NCBI RefSeq assembly: GCF_902833145.1
Contig: NZ_CADFEN010000010.1
Coordinates: 240,648-304,647, forward strand
Reading direction: 5' to 3'
DNA: 64,000 bases
Origin: Burkholderia sp. BCC0506
Lineage (GTDB): Bacteria; Pseudomonadota; Gammaproteobacteria; Burkholderiales; Burkholderiaceae
The notes below the pieces were generated by a model. It searched no databases. It had not been told where the DNA came from and saw nothing but the letters and a program-made list of their open reading frames with translations. Each line of letters starts with the position of its first letter. Position 1 is the stretch's first letter. Of the stretch, positions 17,849-29,107 are shown in pieces. The position numbers and the translations under genes are program-made.

Positions 17849-19174
17849 ATGCAACGAAAGATGCTCGACGCCGCCGCACGCTGTTTCGCCGGAGCCGCGC
17901 TCGCGACGGCGGCCTGCGCGGCGTCCGCCGGCACGCTGACGATCGCGACGCTGAACAACCCCGACATGATCGAGTTGAAGAAGCTGTCGCCGGCGTTCGA
18001 GAAGGCGAACCCGGACATCAAGCTGAACTGGGTGATCCTCGAGGAGAACGTGCTGCGCCAGCGCGCGACGACCGACATCACGACCGGCAGCGGCCAGTTC
18101 GACGTGATGGCGATCGGCACCTACGAAACGCCGCAGTGGGGCAAGCGCGGCTGGCTCGCGCCGATGACGGGGCTGCCCGCCGACTACGACCTGAACGACA
18201 TCGTGAAGACCGCGCGCGACAGCCTGTCGTACAACGGCCAGCTCTACGCGCTGCCGTTCTACGTCGAAAGCTCGATGACGTTTTACCGCAAGGACCTGTT
18301 CGCGGCGAAGGGGCTGAAGATGCCCGACCAGCCGACCTACGACCAGATCGCCGAATTCGCGGACAAGCTCACCGACAAGTCGAAGGGCACCTACGGGATC
18401 TGCCTGCGCGGCAAGGCCGGCTGGGGCGAGAACATGGCGTACGTGTCGACGGTCGTGAACACGTTCGGCGGGCGCTGGTTCGACGAGAACTGGAACGCGC
18501 AGCTCACGTCGCCCGAGTGGAAGAAGGCGATCAATTTCTACGTGAACCTGCTGAAGAAGAACGGCCCGCCCGGAGCGAGCTCGAACGGCTTCAACGAGAA
18601 CCTGACGTTGACCGCGTCCGGCAAGTGCGCGATGTGGATCGACGCGACGGTCGCGGCCGGGATGCTCTACAACAAGCAGCAGTCGCAGGTGGCCGACAAG
18701 ATCGGCTTCGCGGCCGCGCCGGTCGCCGCGACGCCGAAGGGCTCGCACTGGCTGTGGGCGTGGGCGCTCGCCGTGCCGAAAACGTCGAAGCAGCAGGACG
18801 CCGCGCGCAAGTTCATCGCGTGGGCGACGTCGAAGCAGTACATCGAGATGGTCGGCAAGGACGAAGGCTGGGCGTCGGTGCCGCCGGGCACGCGCACGTC
18901 GACGTATCAGCGCGCCGAGTACAAGGCCGCCGCGCCGTTCTCGGACTTCGTGCTGAAGGCGATCGAGACGGCCGACCCGAACGATCCGTCGCTGAAGAAG
19001 GTGCCGTACACGGGCGTGCAGTACGTCGGGATTCCTGAATTCCAGTCGTTCGGCACGGTGGTCGGCCAGTCGATCGCGGGCGCGGTCGCGGGCCAGATGT
19101 CGGTCGACCAGGCGCTTGCGGCCGGGCAGGCCGCCGCCGACCGGGCAGTCCGGCAGGCCGGCTACAAGAAGTAA
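17849..19174 (+). CDS. ABC transporter solute-binding protein for polyols
   Basis: This periplasmic receptor delivers a sugar alcohol to the two permeases encoded next. It has 441 residues of the CUT1 family. A Sec signal ends near ACAASA, and the mature protein begins GTLTIATLNNPDMIELKKL. Later segments such as GTYETPQWGKRGWLAPM and LYALPFYVESSMTFYRKDLF are typical of SmoE/MtlE receptors of Rhodobacter and Pseudomonas sorbitol/mannitol systems. Its ribosome site is CAGGAG, 10 bases upstream. The preceding gap of 72 bases shows no terminator. Confidence 0.9.
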   Translation: MQRKMLDAAARCFAGAALATAACAASAGTLTIATLNNPDMIELKKLSPAFEKANPDIKLNWVILEENVLRQRATTDITTGSGQFDVMAIGTYETPQWGKRGWLAPMTGLPADYDLNDIVKTARDSLSYNGQLYALPFYVESSMTFYRKDLFAAKGLKMPDQPTYDQIAEFADKLTDKSKGTYGICLRGKAGWGENMAYVSTVVNTFGGRWFDENWNAQLTSPEWKKAINFYVNLLKKNGPPGASSNGFNENLTLTASGKCAMWIDATVAAGMLYNKQQSQVADKIGFAAAPVAATPKGSHWLWAWALAVPKTSKQQDAARKFIAWATSKQYIEMVGKDEGWASVPPGTRTSTYQRAEYKAAAPFSDFVLKAIETADPNDPSLKKVPYTGVQYVGIPEFQSFGTVVGQSIAGAVAGQMSVDQALAAGQAAADRAVRQAGYKK

Positions 19175-19288
19175 CGCGCAAGCCGCCGCGCGGTCCGCCT
19201 CGTGCGCCGTCGCACACGACGCGGGCCGGCGAAGCTGACAGGCGGGCGCGCCGTTCGCGCCCGCGCATCAACCGGAGGGACTCCGATC

Positions 19289-20242
19289 ATGCGTCACCTG
19301 CGTCTTCCCCTGAGTCACGCTCACGCGCCGTCGGTCGGCGACGCGTCGTCGCCGCCCGGCGCGCCGCGCCGTGCGCGCGGCGGCGCGAGCTGGCTCGTGT
19401 CGCCGTCCGTCGCGGTGCTGCTGCTGTGGATGTCGATTCCGCTCGCGATGACGATCTGGTATTCGTTCTCGCGCTACAACCTGCTGAACCCGGACGTGAA
19501 GGGCTTCGCCGGCTTCGACAACTACCGCTTCCTCGCGACCGATCCGTCGTTCCTGCCCGCGATCTGGCACACGCTCGTGCTGATCGGCGCGGTGCTCGCG
19601 ATCACCGTGATCGGCGGCGTGCTGATGGCCGTGCTGTTCGATCGCAAGTTCTACGGGCAGGGCGTCGCGCGCCTGCTCGCGATCGCGCCGTTCTTCGTGA
19701 TGCCGACCGTCTCCGCGCTGATCTGGAAGAACATGATCCTGCATCCGGTGTACGGGCTCGTCGCGAACGCGATGCGCGCGCTCGGGATGACGCCGATCGA
19801 CTGGTTCGCCGATTATCCGTTGACCGCGGTGATCATCATCGTCGCGTGGCAGTGGCTGCCGTTCGCGTTCCTGATCCTGTTCACCGCGATCCAGTCGCTC
19901 GACCAGGAGCAGAAGGAAGCCGCGCGCATCGACGGCGCCGGCCCGATCGCGATGTTCTTCTACATCACGCTGCCGCACCTGAAGCGCGCGATCGCCGTGG
20001 TCGTGATGATGGAGACGATCTTCCTGCTGTCGATCTTCGCGGAAATCTACACGACGACCGGCGGCGGCCCGGGCGACGCGACGACCAACCTGTCGTACCT
20101 GATCTACGCGCTCGGCCTGCAGCAGTTCGACGTCGGCCTCGCATCCGCGGGCGGCATCATCGCCGTCGTGGTCGCGAACGTCGTGTCGTTCTTCCTCGTG
20201 CGGATGCTCGCGCGCAACCTGAAGGGGGAATACGAAAAATGA
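19289..20242 (+). CDS. ABC polyol transporter permease 1 (SmoF/MtlF type)
   Basis: This inner-membrane subunit has 317 residues and six predicted helices after a charged N-terminus of about 35 residues. The permease EAA loop is EAARIDGAGPIAMFFYITLPHLKRA near residue 210. The start at 19289 is chosen from CCGGAGGGA 8 bases upstream. The stop overlaps the next permease start (ATGA). Confidence 0.92.
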   Translation: MRHLRLPLSHAHAPSVGDASSPPGAPRRARGGASWLVSPSVAVLLLWMSIPLAMTIWYSFSRYNLLNPDVKGFAGFDNYRFLATDPSFLPAIWHTLVLIGAVLAITVIGGVLMAVLFDRKFYGQGVARLLAIAPFFVMPTVSALIWKNMILHPVYGLVANAMRALGMTPIDWFADYPLTAVIIIVAWQWLPFAFLILFTAIQSLDQEQKEAARIDGAGPIAMFFYITLPHLKRAIAVVVMMETIFLLSIFAEIYTTTGGGPGDATTNLSYLIYALGLQQFDVGLASAGGIIAVVVANVVSFFLVRMLARNLKGEYEK

Positions 20243-21090
20243 GCGACCTGACTCTGGCAGGCCGGCGCACGCCGGCCGTGTTCGACCTCGTGCGGCGCGC
20301 GCTGCCCGGCACGCTTGCGTGGCTGATCGCGCTCTTGCTGTTCTTCCCGATCTTCTGGATGGCGATCACCGCGTTCAAGACCGAGCAGCAGGCGTACGCG
20401 TCGTCGCTGTTCTTCATGCCGACGCTCGACAGCTTCCGCGAGGTGTTCGCGCGCAGCAACTACTTCGCGTTCGCGTGGAATTCGATCCTGATCTCGGCCG
20501 GCGTCACGGTGATCTCGCTGCTGTTCGCGGTGCCGGCCGCGTACGCGATGGCGTTCTTCCCGAACCGCCGCACGCAGAAGGTGCTGCTGTGGATGCTGTC
20601 GACCAAGATGATGCCGTCGGTCGGCGTGCTCGTGCCGATCTACCTGCTGTGGAAGAACGCGGGGCTGCTCGATACGGTGTCGGGGCTCGTGATCGTCTAC
20701 ACGCTGATCAACCTGCCGATCGCGGTGTGGATGACCTTCACGTACTTCAACGAGATCCCGAAGGACATCCTGGAAGCCGGGCGCATCGATGGCGCGTCGA
20801 CGTGGCAGGAGATCGTCTACCTGCTGATGCCGATGGCGCTGCCGGGGCTTGCGTCCACCGCGCTGCTGCTCGTGATCCTGTCGTGGAACGAGGCGTTCTG
20901 GAGCATCAACCTGTCGAGCTCGAACGCCGCGCCGCTGACCGTGTTCATCGCGTCGTACTCGAGCCCCGAAGGGTTGTTCTGGGCGAAGCTGTCGGCCGCG
21001 TCGCTGCTTGCGGTCGCGCCGATCCTGATCGTCGGCTGGCTGTCGCAGAAGCAGCTCGTGCGCGGGCTCACGTTCGGGGCGGTGAAATGA
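20239..21090 (+). CDS. ABC polyol transporter permease 2 (SmoG/MtlG type)
   Basis: This is the second channel subunit, with 283 residues and six helices. The EAA loop, which contacts the ATPase, is EAGRIDGASTWQEIVYLLMPMALPG near residue 180. The N-terminal helix (WLIALLLFFPIFWMAITAFKTEQQ) is typical of MalG-like permeases. It starts by ATGA overlap with permease 1, after GGGGGAATACGAAAA, and its own stop overlaps the HAD gene the same way, so the three are coupled. Confidence 0.92.
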   Translation: MSDLTLAGRRTPAVFDLVRRALPGTLAWLIALLLFFPIFWMAITAFKTEQQAYASSLFFMPTLDSFREVFARSNYFAFAWNSILISAGVTVISLLFAVPAAYAMAFFPNRRTQKVLLWMLSTKMMPSVGVLVPIYLLWKNAGLLDTVSGLVIVYTLINLPIAVWMTFTYFNEIPKDILEAGRIDGASTWQEIVYLLMPMALPGLASTALLLVILSWNEAFWSINLSSSNAAPLTVFIASYSSPEGLFWAKLSAASLLAVAPILIVGWLSQKQLVRGLTFGAVK

Positions 21091-21797
21091 GTGCGGGCAA
21101 ACGCGCGACCGGTCATGGCATGAACGTGCTGATCTGCGATTGCGACGGCGTGCTGATCGACAGCGAGGCCGTCGCCGCCGACGTGATCGTGCGCGAACTC
21201 GACGCGCGCTGGCCGGGCGTCGATGCGCGGCCGGCCGTGATGCCGCTGCTCGGGCTGCGCATCGAACGCGTACTGGCCGGTGCGAGCGAGGCCGTCGGCC
21301 GCACGCTGTCGGCCGACGACGTCGACGCGATCCGCCGCGCGGTCGAGGCGGCGGCCGTGAATGCGCCGATGGTCGAAGGCATCGACGCGGCGCTGGCCGC
21401 GATCGACCTGACGACGGCCTGCGCGAGCAACAGCTACCGCGCGTACGTCGAAGCGGCGCTCGCGCGCACCGGCCTCGCGCGCTTCTTCGGCGACCGGCTG
21501 TTCTGCGCGGATTCGGTCGCGCGGCCGAAGCCGGCGCCCGACGTGTATCTCGCGGCCGCGCGCGCGCTCGGCGCGGTGCCCGCGCAATGCCTCGTCGTCG
21601 AGGACAGCGTGACCGGCATCACCGCGGCGGCGGCGGCCGGCATGACCGTGCTCGGCTTCGTCGGCGGCGGGCACGCATCGGCGGCGCAGATCGATGCGTT
21701 GCGCGGCATCGGCGCGCGCCACGTATTCGACGACATGCACGAGCTGCCCGGCTACGTCGCGCGTTGGCAGGCGACGGGCGCGGTACTGCCGGGCTAG
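21087..21797 (+). CDS. HAD-family sugar-phosphate phosphatase
   Basis: It has 236 residues of HAD subfamily IA. Motif I is ICDCDGVLIDSE with the nucleophile and acid Asp pair, motif II is ACASNSY, motif III Lys lies in RPKPAPDVYL, and motif IV is VVEDSVTGI. It probably removes phosphate from sugar or polyol phosphates, protecting the cell from dead-end phosphates made by the operon's kinases; this role is inference. It starts by ATGA overlap with permease 2 at 21087. A second in-frame ATG lies 11 codons further on and would put DCDG closer to the N-terminus. Confidence 0.85.
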   Translation: MSAGKRATGHGMNVLICDCDGVLIDSEAVAADVIVRELDARWPGVDARPAVMPLLGLRIERVLAGASEAVGRTLSADDVDAIRRAVEAAAVNAPMVEGIDAALAAIDLTTACASNSYRAYVEAALARTGLARFFGDRLFCADSVARPKPAPDVYLAAARALGAVPAQCLVVEDSVTGITAAAAAGMTVLGFVGGGHASAAQIDALRGIGARHVFDDMHELPGYVARWQATGAVLPG

Positions 21798-21881
21798 CAA
21801 TCAGCAACGAACCGGCAACGAACCAGGAACGAATGCGCGCCGCTTTCAGCGCGGCGCATCACGAACGAACGGAGACAGATC

Positions 21882-22991
<1,110 letters not shown>

Positions 22992-23005
22992 CGGCTGCGC
23001 GCCGG

Positions 23006-23890
23006 CTACAGCCGCAAATGCTCGGCCATGTAGTCGACGAATGCGCGTAGCTTGGGCATCGGATGGCGGCCGGACGGCCACAGCACGTAGAACGGCGTGC
23101 GGCTCGCGACATGGTCGTCGAGCACCGTGCACAGCCTGCCTTCGTCGAGCGCGTCGCGCACGAAGAACTCGGGCAGGCATGCGATGCCGAGCCCGCGCAG
23201 CGAGAAGCACAGGCGCGTCTCGGCGTTGTTGCTGACCATCGAGACGGGGACCTCCGGCGGCGTGCCGGTGCGCGGCGCGCGCAGCGGCCAGATCTCGAGC
23301 CTGCCGCTGCTCGGGAAGCGGTAGTGCAGGCAGCGGTGCCGCGCGAGATCGGCCGGCGTGCGCGGCGTGCCGTGCCGCTCGAGATACGCGGGCGACGCGA
23401 CGAGGTGCTGGCGGAAATGCCCGAGCAGCCGCGACGACAGCCGCGAATCGGACGGCTGGCCGGTGCGCAGCACCACGTCGAAGCCTTCATCGACGACATC
23501 GACGAGCCGGTCGCTGAAATCGATGTCGAGCTCGATTTCCGGATACGCAGCCATGAAATCGGCGAGCACCGGCAGCAGCAGCGTGCCGATCGTCGGCAGG
23601 CTCACGCGCAGGCGTCCGCGCGGCGCTTCGGCACTGTGCGTCAGTTCCCGTTCGGCCGCGTCGATCTCGGCGATCACGCGCCGGCACCGTTCGAGAAAGC
23701 GCGCGCCTTCGGCCGTCAGCGTGATGCTGCGCGTGCTGCGGTGAAAGAGCCGCACGTTCAGGCGCGCCTCGAGCCGCGCGATGCGCTTGCCGATCGCCGA
23801 CGCCGACAGCCCGAGCGCGCGGCCGGCCGCGACGAAGCTGCGCGTTTCCGCGACCTGGACGAACACGACGAAACCGCCAAGATTTTCCAT
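23006..23890 (-). CDS. LysR-family transcriptional regulator (esterase-MFS module)
   Basis: It has 294 residues. The helix-turn-helix (residues about 3-62) is FVAAGRALGLSASAIGKRIARLEARLNVRLFHRSTRSITLT. The remainder is a PBP2 fold of the CrgA-like group (LDIDFSDRLVDVVDEGFDVVLRTG). It is divergent from the esterase gene across 113 bases that hold palindromes, so it probably controls that gene and itself. It is convergent with the polyol ABC operon, 14 bases between stops. Confidence 0.88.
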   Translation of the reverse strand: MENLGGFVVFVQVAETRSFVAAGRALGLSASAIGKRIARLEARLNVRLFHRSTRSITLTAEGARFLERCRRVIAEIDAAERELTHSAEAPRGRLRVSLPTIGTLLLPVLADFMAAYPEIELDIDFSDRLVDVVDEGFDVVLRTGQPSDSRLSSRLLGHFRQHLVASPAYLERHGTPRTPADLARHRCLHYRFPSSGRLEIWPLRAPRTGTPPEVPVSMVSNNAETRLCFSLRGLGIACLPEFFVRDALDEGRLCTVLDDHVASRTPFYVLWPSGRHPMPKLRAFVDYMAEHLRL

Positions 23891-23906
23891 GCTGGGCCCC
23901 GATTGC

Positions 23907-23933
23907 GGACATCGATGTCCGGAGTGTCCGGAA
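23907..23933. promoter_or_regulatory. Candidate LysR operator between regulator and esterase
   Basis: A 14-base perfect palindrome, GGACATCGATGTCC (23907-23920), overlaps two tandem 9-base repeats, TGTCCGGAG and TGTCCGGAA (23916-23933). The cluster sits 17 bases upstream of the LysR start and about 70 bases from the esterase start. Confidence 0.5.
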
Positions 23934-24003
23934 CTCTAACCCGGTTTTTCTCCTTGCGCAGGCTCCCTACGATGGGCGTTCCTTCACTGTTCGAGGTCAC
24001 GCC

Positions 24004-25200
24004 ATGTCATCCCTGCCTGTCTCCGTCACGCGAGCCGATCCCGACGCCGCACTGCGCGGCCGGCTCGATGCCGCTCTCGACCGCGCGCTGGCCGATGCGC
24101 GCGTGGTCGGCGCGGTCGTGCTGGTTGCCCGCGATGGCGAACCGCGCTATGCGCGCGCGGCCGGTCTCGCCGATCGCGAACGCGGCACGCCGATGCGGGA
24201 GGACACGCTGTTCCGGCTTGCGTCGATGTCGAAGCCGATCGTGACGGCCGCCGCGATGCGACTCGTCGAGGCCGGCCGCATCGCGCTCGACGAGCCGGTC
24301 GCGCGCCGGCTGCCGGCGTTCGAGCCGACGCTGCCGGACGGCACGCCGGCCGACATCACGCTGCGGCATCTGCTGTCGCATACGGCCGGGCTCGGCTACC
24401 GCTTCCTCGAAGCCGATGGCGACGGCCCGTATGCGCGCGCCGGCGTGTCCGACGGGATGGACCGCGCGGGCCTGTCGCTGGCGGAGAACGTCCGGCGCAT
24501 CGCCAGCGTGCCGCTGCGGTTCGCGCCCGGCACGTCGTGGGACTACTCGCTCGCGACCGACGTGGTCGGCGCGCTGATCGAGGCGGTCGACGGCCGGCCG
24601 CTCGCCGATGCCGTGGCCGCGCTCGTGACGACGCCGCTCGGGATGGCCGACACGGCATTTTTCACGCACGACGCGGCGCGCGTGGCGACGCCTTACGTCA
24701 GTACGCCCGACGTGCCGCGCCGGATGACCGACGACGATCTCGTGCCGGTGTACGAGGGCACGGTCGGCATCCGCTTCGCACCGGCGCGCGCGTTCGACGC
24801 GGCCGCGTGGCCGTCGGGCGGCGCAGGGATGATCGGTACGGCGGGCGATTGCATGACGCTGCTCGATACGTTGCGCACCGGGCGGGACGGCTGGCTCGCC
24901 CGCCGCTGGATCGACGAGATGTCGCGCGTGCAGCCCGGCGCGCACGACCTGCCGGATGCGCCGGGGTTCGGCTTCGGGCTCGGCTTTTCCGTGCTGCATG
25001 ACCCGGCGGCCGCGCAATCGCCGGAATCGGTCGGCACGTGGCGCTGGGGCGGCGCGTACGGGCATGCGTGGTTCGTCGACCGCGCGGCGGGGCTGACGGT
25101 GGTGGCACTGACCAATACGCTGTACGAAGGGATGCACGGGCGGATCGTCACCGACGTGCGCGATGCGGTGTACGGCGTCGACGATCGGAGCGCGCGATGA
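24004..25200 (+). CDS. Serine hydrolase of the class C beta-lactamase / EstB esterase family
   Basis: It has 398 residues. The nucleophile motif S-x-x-K is LASMSKPIVTAAAM near residue 78, and the tyrosine base lies in WDYSLATDV near residue 181. The third motif is in the WGGAYGHAWFVD region near residue 348. There is no signal peptide, so it is probably cytoplasmic, like EstB of Burkholderia gladioli and unlike true AmpC. Esterase or lactam hydrolase activity is likely; the substrate is unknown. Its stop overlaps the start of the MFS exporter (ATGA), so the two are made together. Confidence 0.85.
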   Translation: MSSLPVSVTRADPDAALRGRLDAALDRALADARVVGAVVLVARDGEPRYARAAGLADRERGTPMREDTLFRLASMSKPIVTAAAMRLVEAGRIALDEPVARRLPAFEPTLPDGTPADITLRHLLSHTAGLGYRFLEADGDGPYARAGVSDGMDRAGLSLAENVRRIASVPLRFAPGTSWDYSLATDVVGALIEAVDGRPLADAVAALVTTPLGMADTAFFTHDAARVATPYVSTPDVPRRMTDDDLVPVYEGTVGIRFAPARAFDAAAWPSGGAGMIGTAGDCMTLLDTLRTGRDGWLARRWIDEMSRVQPGAHDLPDAPGFGFGLGFSVLHDPAAAQSPESVGTWRWGGAYGHAWFVDRAAGLTVVALTNTLYEGMHGRIVTDVRDAVYGVDDRSAR

Positions 25201-26420
25201 GCGAGTGCGTATCCGTTTCCGGCCGCGCGATCGATCGTGCGGCAGATCCGTCCGCGCCGGCCAGTGCGCGCCTGCCCGTCGCGAACCTGCTCGCGCTTGC
25301 CACCGCCGGTTTCATCACGGTCCTTACCGAAGCGCTGCCGGCCGGCCTGCTGCCGCTGATGAGCGCCGACCTGCGCGTGACCGAGGCGCTGATCGGCCAA
25401 CTGGTGACCGTCTACGCGCTCGGCTCGATCGTCGCGGCGATTCCGCTCGTCGCCGCGACGCGTGCGATGCGCCGGCGCCGCCTGCTGATCGCGGCGCTGG
25501 CCGGCTTCGTCGTGTCGAATGCGGTGACGGCCGTGTCGCCGTACTACGCGCTCACGCTGGCCGCGCGCTTCGTCGCCGGGATGGCGGCCGGGCTGCTGTG
25601 GGCGCTGCTGGCCGGCTATGCGAGCCGGATGGTCGACCCTTCGCTGCGCGGCCGCGCGATCGCGGTCGCGATGCTCGGCATCCCGGCGGCGATGTCGATC
25701 GGCATTCCGGCCGGCACCGCGCTCGGCGCGATGCTCGGCTGGCGCATCGCGTTCGCCGGTATTTCGGCCGCGGCGCTGGCGCTGATCGGCTGGATCCGGC
25801 TGCGCATGCCCGACTATCCGGGCCAGCCGGCCGGCGCGCGCGAGCCCGTGCTCGGCGTGATGGCGCTGCCCGGCGTGCGGCCGGTGCTGACGGTGATGTT
25901 CGCGTACGTGCTCGCGCACAACATGCTGTACACGTACGTCGCGCCGTTCCTCGCGGGCGTGCGGATGGGCGCGCAGGTCGACGTGGTGCTGTTCGTGTTC
26001 GGCGTCGCGTCGCTCGTCGGCATCGCGCTGACGGGGGCATGGATCGGCGCCGCGCAGCGCCGCCTGACGCTCGCGAGCATCGCGCTGTTCGCGCTGGCGG
26101 CGGCGATGCTCGGCGCCGGGGCGGGGATGGCGATCGTCTATGCGGGTGTCGTGTTGTGGGGGCTCGCGTTCGGCGGTGCGCCGACGCTGTTCCAGACCGC
26201 CGCCGCGAACGCGGCGGGGGAATCGGCCGACGTCGCGCAGTCGATGCTCGTCACGGTGTGGAATCTCGCGATCGCCGGCGGCGGCATCGCGGGCGGGATG
26301 CTGCTCGACGCGACGGGCGCCGGCGCGATTCCGTGGGTGCTCGTCGTGCTGCTGGCGGCAGCGTGGGCCGGCGCGTGGCGCGCCCGCCGCCATGCGTTTC
26401 CGGCGCCGCGCGCGGCCTGA
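25197..26420 (+). CDS. MFS efflux transporter (DHA1, YdhP/AraJ-like)
   Basis: It has 407 residues with 12 predicted helices. The segments LTEALPAGLLPLMSADL and ALLAGYASRMVDPSLRGRAIAVAMLGIPAAMSIGIPAGTALG are typical of sugar/drug efflux proteins of the YdhP/NepI type. Antiporter motif C-like glycines lie in the fifth helix. It is translationally coupled to the EstB-type hydrolase, so it may export the same compound or its product. It ends 24 bases before the convergent SorC regulator gene. Confidence 0.88.
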   Translation: MSECVSVSGRAIDRAADPSAPASARLPVANLLALATAGFITVLTEALPAGLLPLMSADLRVTEALIGQLVTVYALGSIVAAIPLVAATRAMRRRRLLIAALAGFVVSNAVTAVSPYYALTLAARFVAGMAAGLLWALLAGYASRMVDPSLRGRAIAVAMLGIPAAMSIGIPAGTALGAMLGWRIAFAGISAAALALIGWIRLRMPDYPGQPAGAREPVLGVMALPGVRPVLTVMFAYVLAHNMLYTYVAPFLAGVRMGAQVDVVLFVFGVASLVGIALTGAWIGAAQRRLTLASIALFALAAAMLGAGAGMAIVYAGVVLWGLAFGGAPTLFQTAAANAAGESADVAQSMLVTVWNLAIAGGGIAGGMLLDATGAGAIPWVLVVLLAAAWAGAWRARRHAFPAPRAA

Positions 26421-26444
26421 GCCGTAGCGTGCGCGACGGCGGCG

Positions 26445-27401
26445 TCAGGCCGCCTTCGCGGCGAGCGCGGCGCGTGCGCAGGTCTCGTCGGTGACGAGCC
26501 CCGACAGCCAGCCGCCGCGCAGCGCGGCAATCACCGCGTCGTGTTTCTTCGGGCCGCCGGCGAACGCGATCGTCGGCCGCTTCGGCGGCGTGGCGAGCGC
26601 GACGCTCGTCACGCGCGCGCTCGTCGACACGGTGATCTGCGTGCCCTGCGCGTCGATCGGCACGCCGAGCAGTTCGGCCACCGCGCCGAGCGCGGTCATC
26701 TCGTCGCGCTCCTGTTCGGTGATGAAGCCGTCCTCGTAGAGCGGGCAGTGCGGGCCGATGTTGCCGATCCCGACGAACGCGACGTCGGCCTCGCCCGACA
26801 GCGCCTCGACGATCCGGTACAGCCGGTGGTTGCACCACTGCGCGCGTTCGGCGTCGCTGTCGGCGAACAGCGGCGCGGGCAGCAGGAAATGCTTGCTGCC
26901 GGTTTTCTCGGAGATGTACTGCGCGACGTCGTAGCGGTTCGACGAACCGTCGGCCGCGATCGCGCCGACCATCGACACGAGCCGGTGCTGCGGGCGATCG
27001 ATCTGCGCGATCTGCGCGACCGCGGCCTTCAGCGTCCGGCCGCTGCTGACCGCGATCACCATCGGGCGCGTTTCGTTCAGGTAGCGCTCCATCACCTGCG
27101 CGCCGGCGACCGCGAGCTTGCGATCGATCGCGTCGGGCGCATCGGCGTCGACCGGCACGACTTCGCACATCGCGAGGCCGTAGCGTTTCGACAGTTGCGC
27201 GCCGAGATCGAGACAGTCGGCGAGCCGATGATCGACGCGCACGCGGATCAGGTTCTTCTCGACCGCGAACGCGACGAGGCGCTGCGCGACGGGGCGCGAC
27301 ACCTGCAGCTTTTCGGCGATTTCGTTCTGCGTGTCGCCCGCGACGTAATAGAGCCACGCGGCGCGCGTGGCGAGATCGAGTTTTTCTGAGGACTTGGACA
27401 C
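26445..27401 (-). CDS. SorC/DeoR-type sugar-binding transcriptional regulator
   Basis: It has 318 residues. The N-terminal helix-turn-helix is GDTQNEIAEKLQVSRPVAQRLVAFAVEKNLI (residues about 22-52), and the rest is the sugar-phosphate-binding domain of the SorC family (AVSSGRTLKAAV; VAFVGIGNIGPHCPLYEDGFI). The frame is open far upstream, but only GTG at 27401 (MSKSSEKLDLATRAAWLYY) gives the family N-terminus. It is the last gene of the dehydrogenase-xylulokinase operon and the best candidate to bind the two matching operators at 14.5 and 30.5 kb. The effector is probably a ketose or ketose phosphate. Confidence 0.88.
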   Translation of the reverse strand: MSKSSEKLDLATRAAWLYYVAGDTQNEIAEKLQVSRPVAQRLVAFAVEKNLIRVRVDHRLADCLDLGAQLSKRYGLAMCEVVPVDADAPDAIDRKLAVAGAQVMERYLNETRPMVIAVSSGRTLKAAVAQIAQIDRPQHRLVSMVGAIAADGSSNRYDVAQYISEKTGSKHFLLPAPLFADSDAERAQWCNHRLYRIVEALSGEADVAFVGIGNIGPHCPLYEDGFITEQERDEMTALGAVAELLGVPIDAQGTQITVSTSARVTSVALATPPKRPTIAFAGGPKKHDAVIAALRGGWLSGLVTDETCARAALAAKAA

Positions 27402-27520
27402 GATAGCGATTCGGTTCGGATCTGGGGGCCGCCCCGCGGGCCGGCCGGCGGGCCGCACGACGGCATCCACTGTACCGCATGTCGCGCGCACGGCCGGCGG
27501 CCGGCCGCGCGGGCGCGGGT

Positions 27521-29002
<1,482 letters not shown>

Positions 29003-29107
29003 GAACGATCCGTTCGGTCAGAGAGGAGCCGCTACTGTAGCCGTGCCGCGCGGCCTGTGCCAAGCGGGTTCACCCGACTGCGCGGCCGGGGGCCGGCGCG
29101 CGCGCCG

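Noticed and set aside
16205-18748. Open frame of 847 codons on the minus strand
   Set aside because: It is antisense to the GatZ-like and solute-binding protein genes; composition is typical of a mirrored GC-rich coding region.
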